This document shows positions 1 through 8,529 of a stretch of DNA of 64,000 bases, in pieces; positions within the stretch are counted from its first letter, which is position 1; each line of letters starts with the position of its first letter. Where the stretch lies: NCBI RefSeq assembly GCF_025195095.1, contig NZ_JANAVZ010000010.1, positions 1 through 64,000 on the forward strand, given 5' to 3'. Both the position numbers and the translations under genes were made by a program. Source of the DNA: Paracoccus maritimus. Lineage in GTDB: Bacteria; Pseudomonadota; Alphaproteobacteria; Rhodobacterales; Rhodobacteraceae. A model generated the notes under the pieces. It made no database searches. It saw only the letters and a list, made by a program, of their open reading frames with translations, and was not told the origin of the DNA.

Positions 1-269
1 AGAGGCCTGAAAGGCGCCGCTCCTTGTGATCTGTCTGCAATTCAGCAAACGCGACCTAAATCCTCGCGCTTAATGCCTTTGGATGCCGACATGCGCTGAC
101 GTTTCCACACAGCCTAAGCCCAAACTACTTCGGAAGGCTAGGGCATCATTTCGCAGTCGCAGAACGAAGGCTTCGGTAGGGGCGGCCCATAGCATCGGTA
201 ATTGGGCTGCCTAACCGACAAGGTCGAGCTCCTGTTAGGATCGAATGATCCGGATGAAGGGAGTGAACC
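1..269 (+). other. Noncoding leader of an IS110-type element (possible bridge-RNA region)
   Basis: No convincing ORF is present here. The stretch lies directly upstream of an IS110-family transposase fragment. In IS110 elements the noncoding left end upstream of the transposase is known to encode the bridge RNA that specifies target and donor. The assignment rests on position only; I did not fold an RNA or find the element's outer end, which may lie before the window. Confidence 0.3.
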
Positions 270-474
270 ATGGAATACTATGCTGGACTGGACGTTTCGT
301 TGCGGAGCTGCGCGCTGTGCATCATCGACGAGAAGGGGACTGTCCGCCTCGAGCGGGAGCTTCCCTGTGAGGTCGAAGCGATCGCCGATGCCTTGGCGAG
401 GTTCACCAATCTGGTAACCCGGCTAGGCTTCGAAGCGGGGACGATGAGCCAGCATCTCTACTTCGGACTGCGGG
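270..474 (+). pseudogene. IS110-family transposase, N-terminal fragment
   Basis: The first ~68 codons read as the N-terminal RuvC-like DEDD domain of an IS110 transposase. It opens MEYYAGLDVSLRSCA with the first catalytic Asp in GLDVS. The second acidic position lies in GFEAGTMSQHL. After about position 470 the reading frame continues into unrelated sequence that matches, on the other strand, a membrane-protein gene. The rest of the DEDD domain and the serine-containing C-terminal domain are missing. A 'gaaggga' motif about 10 bases before the ATG is a plausible ribosome-binding site. This is a dead remnant. Confidence 0.7.
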
Positions 475-751
475 ACCGATCCGCCAACACGCCCTCAAAC
501 GCAACCTCATTGTGGAATATGCCGCTCTGGATCATGTGGGCGATAATCAGCGTCAGAAACAGAAAGATCGGCGGGCTAAGGGCGTCTGTGAATTGGTCTT
601 CGGGTGGGCGCGTCAATTGCTGTTCCGCATATGTAATCATGGACATCGGATGCCTGATGCAGCGCCATAATGTTAAGGGATAAAAGACCAACCACGATAC
701 CACCTCATACAGCAACAGTTCCGCTGAGCGGAGAAGGTTCATGAAATCCAT
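458..751 (-). pseudogene. Truncated multi-pass membrane protein (Yip1/permease-like N-terminus)
   Basis: On the minus strand an ORF starting MDFMNLLRSAELLLYEVVSW has two hydrophobic stretches, one near VVSWLVFYPLTLW and one near PPIFLFLTLIIAHMI. Between them is the loop YAEQQLTRPPEDQFTDALSP. This resembles the N-terminus of Yip1-related alphaproteobacterial membrane proteins. The coding sequence loses sense where it meets the IS110 fragment at about 470, so the C-terminal membrane segments are gone. The family assignment is from memory of the motif and is moderate at best. Confidence 0.45.
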
Positions 752-1062
752 ATGACGTCCGCTATTCCTTTGGCACATGTCTTGCACAGCGGCATGCACG
801 AAGCCATTCCCCAGATCATCTGCGGCTGAAGGTCAGCGAGACGCAATGATCCGAAGAAACTGGATTCGGCGAAAAGATGCCGAGAAATGAAATCCCGCCC
901 ACCTGAGTGAGGCGGAGAGTTCGCGACACCTATTAGCCTCATTTCAGCTCCATCTCGCCCTCGACAAAAAAACGTTCGGAAGGTGCTGGCGGTGCTCAGC
1001 CTGAGTATCCCAACTCCGCAGTGTATATAATTCGGATATACACGCCACCTTGAGCAACGAAC

Positions 1063-1327
1063 TTGCCGCAACCGCTGCCTGTTTCACAGCTTCGTGAAGC
1101 CAAGCTCTTCCGCAACAATGAGAGCCAACCCGTCCGCACTTCGGCAGGCTTCAACATGCCGGTGGACCCGGAGAAGATCTATTGTGATGGGGATCGGATT
1201 CTCATCGGGCCGGTGCATCGGGAGACTCTGCTTGAAGTGCTGCTTGGGGCCAGAACCGCTTGGCCCAGAGGATCAGCTTCGTGGCGTGGACGAGACGCTT
1301 CTCCCGCCCAGGAAAATCAAACTTTGA
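1063..1327 (+). pseudogene. VapB-type (AbrB/SpoVT fold) antitoxin, frameshifted
   Basis: The segment REAKLFRNNESQPVR followed by DGDRILIGPV is the swapped-hairpin DNA-binding pattern of VapB antitoxins. The frame then breaks near 1249. The expected C-terminal toxin-binding tail (EPLGPEDQLRGVDETLLP, ending at the stop at 1325-1327) is present but in another frame. One indel near 1249 explains both halves. The substitution of the usual SQAVR by SQPVR is a further sign of decay. No good start codon precedes REAK in frame. It was the upstream half of a vapBC pair. Confidence 0.6.
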
Positions 1328-1377
1328 GCCTGTATTTGCTGGACATCAATTTCGTGTTCAATCTGTTAGCTCGGTAG
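1322..1377 (+). pseudogene. VapC-type PIN toxin, N-terminal scrap
   Basis: Directly after the vapB remnant the sequence encodes LYLLDINFVFNLLAR then a stop. This matches the first strand and helix of VapC PIN-domain toxins, which typically begin MYLLDTN with the first catalytic Asp. The ATG and all residues after about position 16 are missing, so no toxin can be made. Confidence 0.5.
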
Positions 1378-1659
1378 GTTGCATGAGTTTGGATTGTCGT
1401 AGGCTGCACTATTGCTGCCGCTGGTGCATGGCGCAGCGAGCGGCCGCTTGCCGCCCACCTTCCGGGTGACTTCGCCAATGCAGCGTAAATTGAGCACGCG
1501 CGGCGAAAGGCGGGAAGGTCCCGCACTGCGGGCCTTCGGACCCCGCCGGGGTTAGCAAGTGCGGCGAACGACTGCTTTGGTGGTCCGCGCTGCAGCATTC
1601 TGATCCGAGGCTGAATGTCGGCAGTGGGCCGCTTGCGCTCTCATCCGTTGATCCCGTTT
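1378..1659. other. Intergenic, no gene seen
   Basis: No ORF with recognisable family motifs or a good ribosome-binding site is present on either strand. The 'gaaaggcgggaaggtcccgcactgcgggcc' neighbourhood (about 1504-1536) is rich in short inverted repeats but has no T-tract. Confidence 0.4.
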
Positions 1660-1842
1660 TCAGTGCGCCGTGACAGTTGCGCGCTTTGGCGAGACGCCGA
1701 GCGCCGCGGCCTGGTGTTGCAGGCGCACGATCACCTCGCGATAATCGGCATTGTGGCTATAGGCTTCGATCGCACGAAGAATGAGCCGCAGATCCTCTCC
1801 GGAGACCGAAGCGCGCAAGCCTTTCCGTTGACTGTCCAACAT
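1660..1842 (-). CDS. Small hypothetical protein (60 aa)
   Basis: This minus-strand ORF begins MLDSQRKGLRASVSGEDLRL and ends SPKRATVTAH. It is preceded by a strong AGGAGG ribosome-binding site five bases before the ATG, which is why I accept it. The protein is soluble, charged and probably mostly helical (EDLRLILRAIEAYSHN, EVIVRLQHQAAALG). I do not recognise a family. The genes around it are decayed, so it may be an orphan of a lost operon. Confidence 0.55.
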   Translation of the reverse strand: MLDSQRKGLRASVSGEDLRLILRAIEAYSHNADYREVIVRLQHQAAALGVSPKRATVTAH

Positions 1843-2060
1843 TGGAACCTCCTACTGGTGAAACACACTCAGCGAGTTCTACCAGAGGCCTATCGAGCGA
1901 ATAGATGGCTTTCTGTATATGCCTATCGCGCAGTCCCTAGCCGTCCGCGGACCCGGACCAATAAAGTCGCCGGGAGTGCCTAAGTTACCAACCCCAACCG
2001 CCGCACTGTCGCGAGTCCGCGCGAGCCCTTCCACAGAGATACTGCAGTGCGGTGATACTT

Positions 2061-3317
2061 TTACCCCTTCAAAGTCGCAGCTTCCGCAACGTTCGGCATC
2101 CTGAATGTGAATACCGTCTTGGCGTCGTCAGATACGACATTCAGTGTGCCCCCGTGGCCCTGCGCGATCTCCGACGAGATAAAAAGTCCAAGACCTAGCC
2201 CTTCTCGGCTGGGCCTGTCATCGCCTCGCTCGAACGGAAGGAAGAGTGTCGGCAGCATCTCTTCCGCGATCTTCTTCCCGGAGTTTGCGACAGAGAGGAC
2301 GAATTCCTTCTCGGTGGCTTGCGCTGTCACATGGATTGGCGCGCCCGGCGCACCATGCGTCACCGCGTTCGCAAGCAGGTTCGACAACAACTGTGACACG
2401 CGGGGTGGATCGCAATTGACCGGAACTCCCAAGTCGATCTCAAACTCGATTCGCTGGTCCCATGCGACGGCCTGAAGCTCGGCACCGATCTGGCGCAGCG
2501 AAGCTCCAAGCTCGGTGGTCCAGTTACGCTCGATGACTATTCCTGCACCAGTCCGCTTGCGAGCCTGATCCAGCAGATTTTCGATCAGAAGTCCCATGCG
2601 ATTGACGGAAGCGCGCATGAGACTCACCAGCTCCTGATCTGCACTGCCGCCGACCCCACGCTCTAACATGCGCAGCCCTGAGGTTAGTGCGCTTACCGGA
2701 TTGCGCAGATCATGCGCCAGGATGGCGATGAATTGTTCCTGGACGCCCGAGAGTCTGCGCTCCTGTGCCAAGCTGTCCTTGCTTTGTGAAAGCTCCTCAT
2801 CGACATCCAGTATTTCGCCGATCATCTTGGCGAAGAGCCGAAACATCCCAAATACACGTTCGTTCTTCAGTTGCCGTGGCTCCGGATCGATGGCGCAGAG
2901 GGTCCCGAAAAATGACCCGTCCGCCTTGCGGATCGGAACCGACACATAGCTTCTGAATCCGTACCGGGCCGGGCAATGGTGACTGACATAGACAGGGTCA
3001 TCGTGGACGTCGTCGATGAAGATCTCGTGGTCCAATTTCCTGACCTCGTGGCAAAGTGTACTTTCCACGTCCAGCTCGTCACCCGGTTTAAGGCCGAATG
3101 AGATTTGATCGACAGCGCGGCATGTGACCCAGCGGGATGGGGTCACCCGCGCAATGGCCGCAAAGCCCATTCCCGTCGCCAGTATGACCGTTTCAAGGAG
3201 TGTTGGCACCGTGCTGCTGCGACTGATTGCATCGATGTCCTCCTGGAAGTCATGCTTGTTATGCTCGGCAGCTATGGTCTTGCCCTCGTCCCAACGTGAC
3301 CTCTGATATGCACACAA
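2061..3317 (-). CDS. GAF-domain sensor histidine kinase
   Basis: A soluble two-component sensor of about 418 aa. Residues ~30-175 form a GAF domain (FRSYVSVPIRKADGSFFGTL is typical of the GAF core). Residues ~190-260 are the HisKA dimerisation domain, with the phospho-accepting His in FIAILAHDLRNPVSAL (about residue 202). Residues ~310-410 are the HATPase_c domain, with an N-box near QLLSNLLANAVTHG and a glycine-rich box REGLGLGLFISSE. No membrane segment is seen, so the signal is probably cytosolic or redox/light-like. No response regulator lies beside it. The frame has no ATG at its start, only a TTG at 3317 just after a stop, and the phage scar begins at ~3350, so the original 5' end may have been replaced. 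Confidence 0.8.
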   Translation of the reverse strand: MCAYQRSRWDEGKTIAAEHNKHDFQEDIDAISRSSTVPTLLETVILATGMGFAAIARVTPSRWVTCRAVDQISFGLKPGDELDVESTLCHEVRKLDHEIFIDDVHDDPVYVSHHCPARYGFRSYVSVPIRKADGSFFGTLCAIDPEPRQLKNERVFGMFRLFAKMIGEILDVDEELSQSKDSLAQERRLSGVQEQFIAILAHDLRNPVSALTSGLRMLERGVGGSADQELVSLMRASVNRMGLLIENLLDQARKRTGAGIVIERNWTTELGASLRQIGAELQAVAWDQRIEFEIDLGVPVNCDPPRVSQLLSNLLANAVTHGAPGAPIHVTAQATEKEFVLSVANSGKKIAEEMLPTLFLPFERGDDRPSREGLGLGLFISSEIAQGHGGTLNVVSDDAKTVFTFRMPNVAEAATLKG

Positions 3318-3754
3318 TCAAAACCGGATACCGCTGACAAATGAATAGTCGGTTCGGCGATCTCGGCGATACTCGCGCCCTCTGGCGCCTGCAGCATGGC
3401 GATCAGCTGGGCCTGTTTCGTGCCGGGGCGCTGGGCGGCTGCGATGGCCTCGGGCTTGGCGTCCCGCAGCCCCGCCATGGTCTTGACCACGACCGGGTCG
3501 ATCCCGACGGCCGCAAGGCCCTCGGGCGTCGCGATCAGCGTGGTGCCATGCCCATCGCCGGTCTCGCGCCAGATCGGTTCGTAGCGCGGGAGATTGGCCT
3601 CGACCTCTTCGATCCAGCCGAGCTTGATCATCCGGCCGATGGCCATTTTCGCGGCGGCACCATGCAGGCCCTCGGGCATCGGCAGGGCGAGATTGCCGGG
3701 CCGTGCGCTGGCGCGGGTCAGGATCAGTGTCTGTGTTTCGGTAAGTTTCAACAT
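3272..3754 (-). pseudogene. DUF3489 protein, left copy, C-terminus replaced
   Basis: This is the left copy of a phage-associated DUF3489 protein. It starts MLKLTETQTLILTRASARPG with an intact N-terminal region. It matches the intact copy at 51553-52083 up to QAPEGASIAEIAE. At about 3353 the match stops, and the frame runs on through foreign codons (PTIHLSAVSGFDCVHIRG) into the 5' region of the histidine kinase. The missing C-terminus is the winged-helix-like DUF3489 region (ATNWQHHSIRGAISGSLKKK in the intact copy). It is probably non-functional. The ATG at 3754 corresponds to the start of the intact copy. Confidence 0.75.
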
Positions 3755-3849
3755 CGTTGGCTCCGTGCATCGCCGCCGCAAATCGCGGTCGGCTTCTACG
3801 GAGCCGGGCCCCGCTGCGCGGGGCTTGGTGGGTGTCAGTTGCCTGCCGG

Positions 3850-4077
3850 TCAGGCGGCGTGTTCGCCCTCGCCGAAGGCAAAATCGCTGATCTGCTTCAG
3901 CAGGTGGGCCTGATATTCGAGGCTGCCGACGTGGCTCCAGTTCACCCGCTCGGGATCGGCGCCGAAATGATCCGCGCTGAAAGCCTGCAGCCGGGAGAGC
4001 ATGGCATCGATCTCGGCCTTCTTCGCGATGAAGGCAGCGAGGGCGGCGTCGTTGGTGTGGGCGGTCTGGCGGGTCAT
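3850..4077 (-). CDS. Conserved phage-associated small protein (75 aa)
   Basis: The ORF runs MTRQTAHTNDAALAAFIAKK to DFAFGEGEHAA and has a GGAG ribosome-binding site shortly before the ATG. It is acidic and helical, with no cysteines or membrane segment. It lies upstream of DUF3489 on the same strand, divergent from the terminase operon. The same pair is repeated at 52.1-52.4 kb, where this gene is frameshifted. The recurring pairing suggests one small transcription unit encoded opposite to packaging genes. I do not know its function; a regulatory role is a guess. Confidence 0.65.
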   Translation of the reverse strand: MTRQTAHTNDAALAAFIAKKAEIDAMLSRLQAFSADHFGADPERVNWSHVGSLEYQAHLLKQISDFAFGEGEHAA

Positions 4078-4090
4078 TCCGGTCTCCGGG

Positions 4091-4110
4091 TGCATCGTTT
4101 CGTTGATGCA
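4091..4110. promoter_or_regulatory. Hairpin/operator-like inverted repeat between divergent phage genes
   Basis: TGCATC and GATGCA arms are separated by eight bases. The site lies between the divergent 75-aa gene and the small terminase gene. The identical 20-bp structure is kept at 52421-52440 in the other copy. That conservation, in sequence whose genes have decayed, suggests a regulatory site. Confidence 0.45.
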
Positions 4111-4199
4111 GCATCGCTCTGCCGCGCCGTGAAGTGTAGATAATTCGGAGCAATAACATTGCCTTCTGATTGCGATCACCATCATATCCGGAGCGTCCC

Positions 4200-4796
4200 A
4201 TGCAGGGCATGAGTGAGCGCGCCTATGCGGGTCATGCGGGCCTGTCGCGCGGGGCGATCCAGAAGGCGCGCAAGAGCGGCAGGCTGGTCTTGTTCGCCGA
4301 CGGGTCCATCGACGCAGCGGCGTCCGATGCAAGGCGCGCGGCCACGACGGACCCGGATCAGCAGAACCGGGCGAAGGGCGGCACCGCGCGGCAGATGACG
4401 ACACCGGAACGGGCCTCGCGCCCCGCCGACAGCCTCGCCGCGCCCTCAATCTCCGGCCCCGCCGACAGTTCCTCCTATCTGAAGGCGCGGACGGCGCTGA
4501 CGGTCTATCAGGCGCAGGAACGCCAGATCGCCATCCAGAAGAAGAAGGGCGTGCTGGTCGACCGGGCGCGGGCCGAGACGCTGGTCTTCCGCCTCGCCCG
4601 GCAGGAACGCGATGCCTGGGTGACCTGGCCCGCCCGCGTGGCCGCGATCATGGCGGCGGAGCTCTCGGCCGAGATGGAAAAGACCACCGGGGAAGCGATC
4701 AGCATCGGCACCGGGGTGCTGCAGAGGGTGCTGGAAGCCCATGTCCGAGACCAGCTTGCCGCCCTCGCCGATCTCAAGGTCGCGCTTGACCCATAG
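4200..4796 (+). CDS. Phage terminase small subunit (Nu1-like)
   Basis: A 198-aa DNA-packaging recognition subunit. The N-terminus MQGMSERAYAGHAGLSRGAI is a winged-HTH-like DNA-binding segment of the kind used by Nu1-type proteins to bind cos. The second half is a long helix (KARTALTVYQAQERQIAIQK) and a C-terminal region expected to contact the large subunit. The start at 4200 is preferred over 4170 because a GGAG motif precedes it by seven bases and the decayed copy at 52518 starts at the same point. Its end overlaps the large-subunit gene by 56 bases, consistent with translational coupling. Confidence 0.85.
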   Translation: MQGMSERAYAGHAGLSRGAIQKARKSGRLVLFADGSIDAAASDARRAATTDPDQQNRAKGGTARQMTTPERASRPADSLAAPSISGPADSSSYLKARTALTVYQAQERQIAIQKKKGVLVDRARAETLVFRLARQERDAWVTWPARVAAIMAAELSAEMEKTTGEAISIGTGVLQRVLEAHVRDQLAALADLKVALDP

Positions 4797-6810
4797 CGAT
4801 GGGACCGATGATGAGGATATCGCACCCGATCTGAGTTTCGACGGCGCCGAGGACATGTTACGCGCCTGGTCGCGCGGCATCCGGCCCGATCCCGATCTGA
4901 CAGTGTCCGAATGGGCGGACAAACACCGCTGGCTGTCCTCGCGGGCGGCAGCCGAGCCCGGCCGCTACCGCACGGCGCGCACGCCCTATCTGCGCGAGAT
5001 CATGGATACGCTCTCGCCCGGCCATCCGGCACAGCGGATCAGCTTCATGAAGGCCGCGCAGGTTGGCGCGACCGAAGCCGGCAACAACTGGATCGGCTTC
5101 GTCATCCACCATGCGCCCGGCCCGATGCTGGCGGTGCTGCCGACGGTCGAGATGGCCAAGCGCGCCTCGCGCGGGCGGCTCGATCCGCTGATTTCTGACA
5201 GCCCGGCCTTGCGAGAGAGGGTCAGCCCGGCGCGGTCCCGCGATGCCGGGAATTCGATGCTGTCCAAGGAATTCCCGGGCGGCATTCTGGTGCTGACCGG
5301 GGCCAACAGCGCGACAGGCCTGCGGTCCATGCCCGCGCGCTATCTGTTTCTGGACGAGATCGACGCCTATCCGCCCTCGGCCGACGAAGAGGGCGATCCG
5401 GTCACGCTGGCCGAGGCCCGCAGCACCACCTTCGCCCATCGCCGCAAGGTGTTTCTGGTCTCGACGCCGACCATCCGGGGGCTGAGCCGGATCGAGCAGG
5501 AGTTCGAGGCCTCCGATCAGCGGCGCTATTTCGTGCCCTGCCCGCATTGCGGCGCGATGCAATGGCTGGAATTCGAGCGCCTGCGCTGGGACAAGGGCCG
5601 CCCCGAGACCGCCGCCTATGCCTGCAACGCCTGCGATCAGCTGATCGCTGAGCATCACAAAACGGCGATGCTGGAGGCGGGCGAGTGGCGCGCAACGGCT
5701 GTTGCCGCCGATCCGCATCATGTCGGCTATCACCTCTCGGCGCTCTATTCGCCCATCGGCTGGAAGAGCTGGGAACAGATCGCGAGGGAATGGTTGGCGG
5801 CGCAGGGCAATGACGAGATGCTGCGCGCGGCGCGGAACACGCTTCTGGGCGAGACCTGGGTGGAACGCGGCGAGGCGCCGGAATGGCAGCGGTTGGCGGA
5901 TCGGCGCGAGGTGTTTGCGGCGCAGATCCCCGAAGGCGGACTGTTCCTGACCGCCGGGGCCGATATCCAGAAGGACCGGATCGAGGTCGATATCTGGGCC
6001 TGGGGGCGCGGGCTGCAAAGCTGGCTGGTCGATCACGTCGTCATCCCCGGCGGGCCGGACAGCCCGGCGGCATGGGCAGAGCTGACGAGGCTGCTGTCGC
6101 GCACATGGCAGCACGCCAATGGCGCGGTGATGCCGATTGCGAAGCTGGCCATCGATACCGGCTATGAGGCAGCAGCGGTCTATGCCTGGGCCCGGGCCCA
6201 AGGCTTCGATCAGGTCGTGCCGGTCAAGGGCCTCGAAGGTTTCAACCGGGCCACGCCGGTCTCGGGGCCGACCTTCGTCGATGCGACCGTGGGCGGCAAG
6301 CGGTTGCGTCGCGGCGCCCGGCTCTGGTCGGTGGCCACGGCCACCTTCAAGATCGAGACCTATCGTTTCCTGCGGCTGGAACGGCCGACGGATGAAGAAC
6401 GGGCGGCGGGCCAGCCCGATCCACCGAGCATGATCCATCTGCCGGACTGGGCCGACAGCGAATGGCTGAAGCAGCTGGTGGCCGAGCAGCTGGTTACGGT
6501 CCGCAACAAGCGCGGCTACGCCCGTCAGGAATGGCAGAAGCTGCGCGAGCGCAACGAGGCGCTCGACACCCGCGTCTATGCCCGCGCCGCCGCCTGGATC
6601 ATGGGCGCCGACCGCTGGGACGAGCGCATGTGGCGGCAGTTGGAGGACCAGGCCGGGGTGGTGACGGCAGTTCCGGATGTCGGCGGCGGCGGTGCCAACG
6701 CCGCAGGTGCACAAGCACCGACGCCTGACCCGCCCGCGCGGCAGGCGGGCGCCCCGCCAACCACGCCACGCCGCAAGCGGCAGAGTTACACACCGCGTTT
6801 CATGAGGTGA
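4741..6810 (+). CDS. Phage terminase large subunit (GpA family)
   Basis: A 689-aa packaging ATPase/nuclease of the lambda GpA family. The adenine-binding and Walker A-like region is near residues 100-115 (ISFMKAAQVGATEAGNN). Walker B is RYLFLDEIDAYPPS. A zinc-finger-like pair, CPHC and CNAC, sits near the middle. The C-terminal half (TAGADIQKDRIEVDIWAWGR, LAIDTGYEAAAVY) carries the acidic residues of the cos-cutting nuclease. The tail beyond ~650 is Pro/Ala-rich and low in complexity. The gene leads directly into gpW and portal genes, as in lambda. Confidence 0.93.
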   Translation: MSETSLPPSPISRSRLTHSDGTDDEDIAPDLSFDGAEDMLRAWSRGIRPDPDLTVSEWADKHRWLSSRAAAEPGRYRTARTPYLREIMDTLSPGHPAQRISFMKAAQVGATEAGNNWIGFVIHHAPGPMLAVLPTVEMAKRASRGRLDPLISDSPALRERVSPARSRDAGNSMLSKEFPGGILVLTGANSATGLRSMPARYLFLDEIDAYPPSADEEGDPVTLAEARSTTFAHRRKVFLVSTPTIRGLSRIEQEFEASDQRRYFVPCPHCGAMQWLEFERLRWDKGRPETAAYACNACDQLIAEHHKTAMLEAGEWRATAVAADPHHVGYHLSALYSPIGWKSWEQIAREWLAAQGNDEMLRAARNTLLGETWVERGEAPEWQRLADRREVFAAQIPEGGLFLTAGADIQKDRIEVDIWAWGRGLQSWLVDHVVIPGGPDSPAAWAELTRLLSRTWQHANGAVMPIAKLAIDTGYEAAAVYAWARAQGFDQVVPVKGLEGFNRATPVSGPTFVDATVGGKRLRRGARLWSVATATFKIETYRFLRLERPTDEERAAGQPDPPSMIHLPDWADSEWLKQLVAEQLVTVRNKRGYARQEWQKLRERNEALDTRVYARAAAWIMGADRWDERMWRQLEDQAGVVTAVPDVGGGGANAAGAQAPTPDPPARQAGAPPTTPRRKRQSYTPRFMR

Positions 6811-6813
6811 GAG

Positions 6814-7026
6814 ATGGACATCGACCGGATGCGGGCGCTTTTGACGGCGCTGCAGGAGGCCCGGTTCAGCGGGCTGCGCAGCGTCAGCTATGACGGCAAG
6901 ACCCTGACCTATGGATCGGACATGGAACTGGCAGCCGCGATCAGCGATCTGGAATCCCGGATCGCGCGGGCGTCTGGTGCGACCCGCCGTCGGCGCTGGG
7001 GCATTGTCGCGACGAAGGGGCTCTGA
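6814..7026 (+). CDS. Head-tail joining protein (gpW-like)
   Basis: A 70-aa protein between the terminase and portal genes, the position of lambda gpW. It begins MDIDRMRALLTALQEARFSG and has the short helix, beta-hairpin (RSVSYDGKTLTYGSD) and helix plan of gpW, with a basic C-terminus (TRRRRWG). It would sit at the portal ring and complete the head for tail attachment. The start follows a GAGGTGAGAG motif. Confidence 0.85.
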   Translation: MDIDRMRALLTALQEARFSGLRSVSYDGKTLTYGSDMELAAAISDLESRIARASGATRRRRWGIVATKGL

Positions 7027-7029
7027 GCC

Positions 7030-8529
7030 ATGGCATTCGACGGCATCCGCCAGCGCCTCGGCGCGATCATCGGCGGGTTCGACGCGGCGCAGTCCCATCG
7101 TCGGTTGCGGGGCTTCAGGGCCAGCCGCGCGCATGTCAACACGCTGATCGCGGGCGCGGGCGAGACCATCACGGCACGCGCCCGTTGGCTGGCGCGCAAC
7201 AATGGCTATGCCAGCGGCGCCGTGGAAGCTTTCGCCAGCAATGTCGTCGGTGACGGGATCAAACCGTCATCGTCGATTGCGAATGCGGCGCAGAAGGAGG
7301 CGCTGCAGAAGCTGTGGCTCGCCTGGACCGACGAGGCCGATGCCGAGGGTCTGACGGACTTTTATGGTCTCCAGCGCCGCGCCGCGCGGGAACTGTTTCT
7401 TGCGGGCGAGGTCTTCCTGCGGCTGCGCCCGCGACGCCCGGAGGACGGTCTGTCGGTGCCGCTGCAGCTGCAGATGCTGCCCTCGGAGATGCTGCCGATG
7501 GACCTGAACCGGGAATTGCCCGGCGGTGGGACCATCCGTCAGGGCATCGAATTCGACGGCATCGGGCGCCGCGTGGCCTATCACCTGCTGCGGCGCCATC
7601 CGGGCGATATGACCGATCCTGGGCTTGTGGGCGAAACGGTGCGCGTCCCCGCGCCCGAGATCGTCCATGTGCTGGACCCGGTCGAAGCCGGGCAACTGCG
7701 CGGCGTTTCCCGTTTCGCGCCTGCCATCGTGAAACTCTTCACGCTGGACCTCTATGACGATGCGGAGCTGGAGCGAAAGAAGACGGCGGCGATGTTCGCG
7801 ATGTTCATCACCTCGCCCGCCCCGGAAACACTGCTGGAACCGGCGGAGGAGGATCTGGAGGTCGAGCCCGGTCAGGTCGTCCGCCTCGATCCGGGCGAGG
7901 ATGTCTCGACACCCGCGACACCGGATTCCGGCTCGACCTATGAGCCGTTTCAATACCGGACAATGCTGCAGATCGCCGCCGCGCTGGGCATTCCCTATCC
8001 CTACCTGACCGGCGATGCCGCGCGCGGGAACTTTTCCAATACCCGCGTGGCGCTGCTGGATTTCCGCCGCCGGGTCTCGGCGATTCAGCACAGCGTGATC
8101 GTTCACCAGTTCTGCCGCCCGGTCTGGCAGCGCTGGCTGGATCTGGCCGTTCTGTCCGGCGCCGTCGATCTGCCGGGCTATGACCGCGACCGGCGCGCTT
8201 ACCAGTCCGTCAGTTGGCTGCCGACGCGCTGGGACTGGGTCGATCCGATGAAGGACGCCTCGGCCGAGATCCTGCAGATCGAAGCGGGTCTCAAATCCCG
8301 CAGTCAGGCCATCTCCGAACGCGGCTACGACGCCGAACAGGTCGACCGAGAAATCGCGGCGGAACGCAAGCGCGAAGCGGCGCTGGGCCTCGATTTCCGC
8401 CGCCCCGGATCGCCCGCGCAGGGCCCGAAGGGCGAGGCTGATGGCGATGCTGGGACCAAGGATGACCGCGACGACGATCAGGATGACGCCGACACCACCG
8501 ACGATGATGATGCCAAGGAGGACCGCTGA
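7030..8529 (+). CDS. Phage portal protein (lambda gpB family)
   Basis: A 499-aa portal subunit. The core motifs of lambda-type portals are visible: RWLARNNGYASGAVEAFASN near the start, ELFLAGEVFLRLRPR, the MLPSEMLPMDLNRE loop, and PYLTGDAARGNFSNTRVALL near residue 320. The protein forms the dodecameric channel at one head vertex through which DNA is packaged. The C-terminal ~60 residues are highly acidic (DDRDDDQDDADTTDDDDAKE). Its TGA overlaps the start of the next gene (ATGA-type), indicating coupled translation. Confidence 0.93.
   Translation: MAFDGIRQRLGAIIGGFDAAQSHRRLRGFRASRAHVNTLIAGAGETITARARWLARNNGYASGAVEAFASNVVGDGIKPSSSIANAAQKEALQKLWLAWTDEADAEGLTDFYGLQRRAARELFLAGEVFLRLRPRRPEDGLSVPLQLQMLPSEMLPMDLNRELPGGGTIRQGIEFDGIGRRVAYHLLRRHPGDMTDPGLVGETVRVPAPEIVHVLDPVEAGQLRGVSRFAPAIVKLFTLDLYDDAELERKKTAAMFAMFITSPAPETLLEPAEEDLEVEPGQVVRLDPGEDVSTPATPDSGSTYEPFQYRTMLQIAAALGIPYPYLTGDAARGNFSNTRVALLDFRRRVSAIQHSVIVHQFCRPVWQRWLDLAVLSGAVDLPGYDRDRRAYQSVSWLPTRWDWVDPMKDASAEILQIEAGLKSRSQAISERGYDAEQVDREIAAERKREAALGLDFRRPGSPAQGPKGEADGDAGTKDDRDDDQDDADTTDDDDAKEDR

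Larger units (their letters stand above)
3353..4750 (+). repeat. Left copy of ~1.4-kb direct repeat (DUF3489-75aa-terminase junction)
   Basis: The sequence from about 3353 to about 4750 matches 51660-53063 in the same orientation, at roughly 90% identity by eye. Both contain the DUF3489 gene, a 75-aa gene, the same hairpin and the small terminase gene. The left copy lacks the 3' end of DUF3489 but has intact 75-aa and terminase genes that lead straight into the late phage operon. Confidence 0.85.

Noticed and set aside
4858-7134. 758-aa open frame antisense to the terminase large subunit
   Set aside because: It is the mirror of a GC-rich coding region, Arg/His/Gln/Gly-rich, with no family motifs, and the sense gene is unambiguous.
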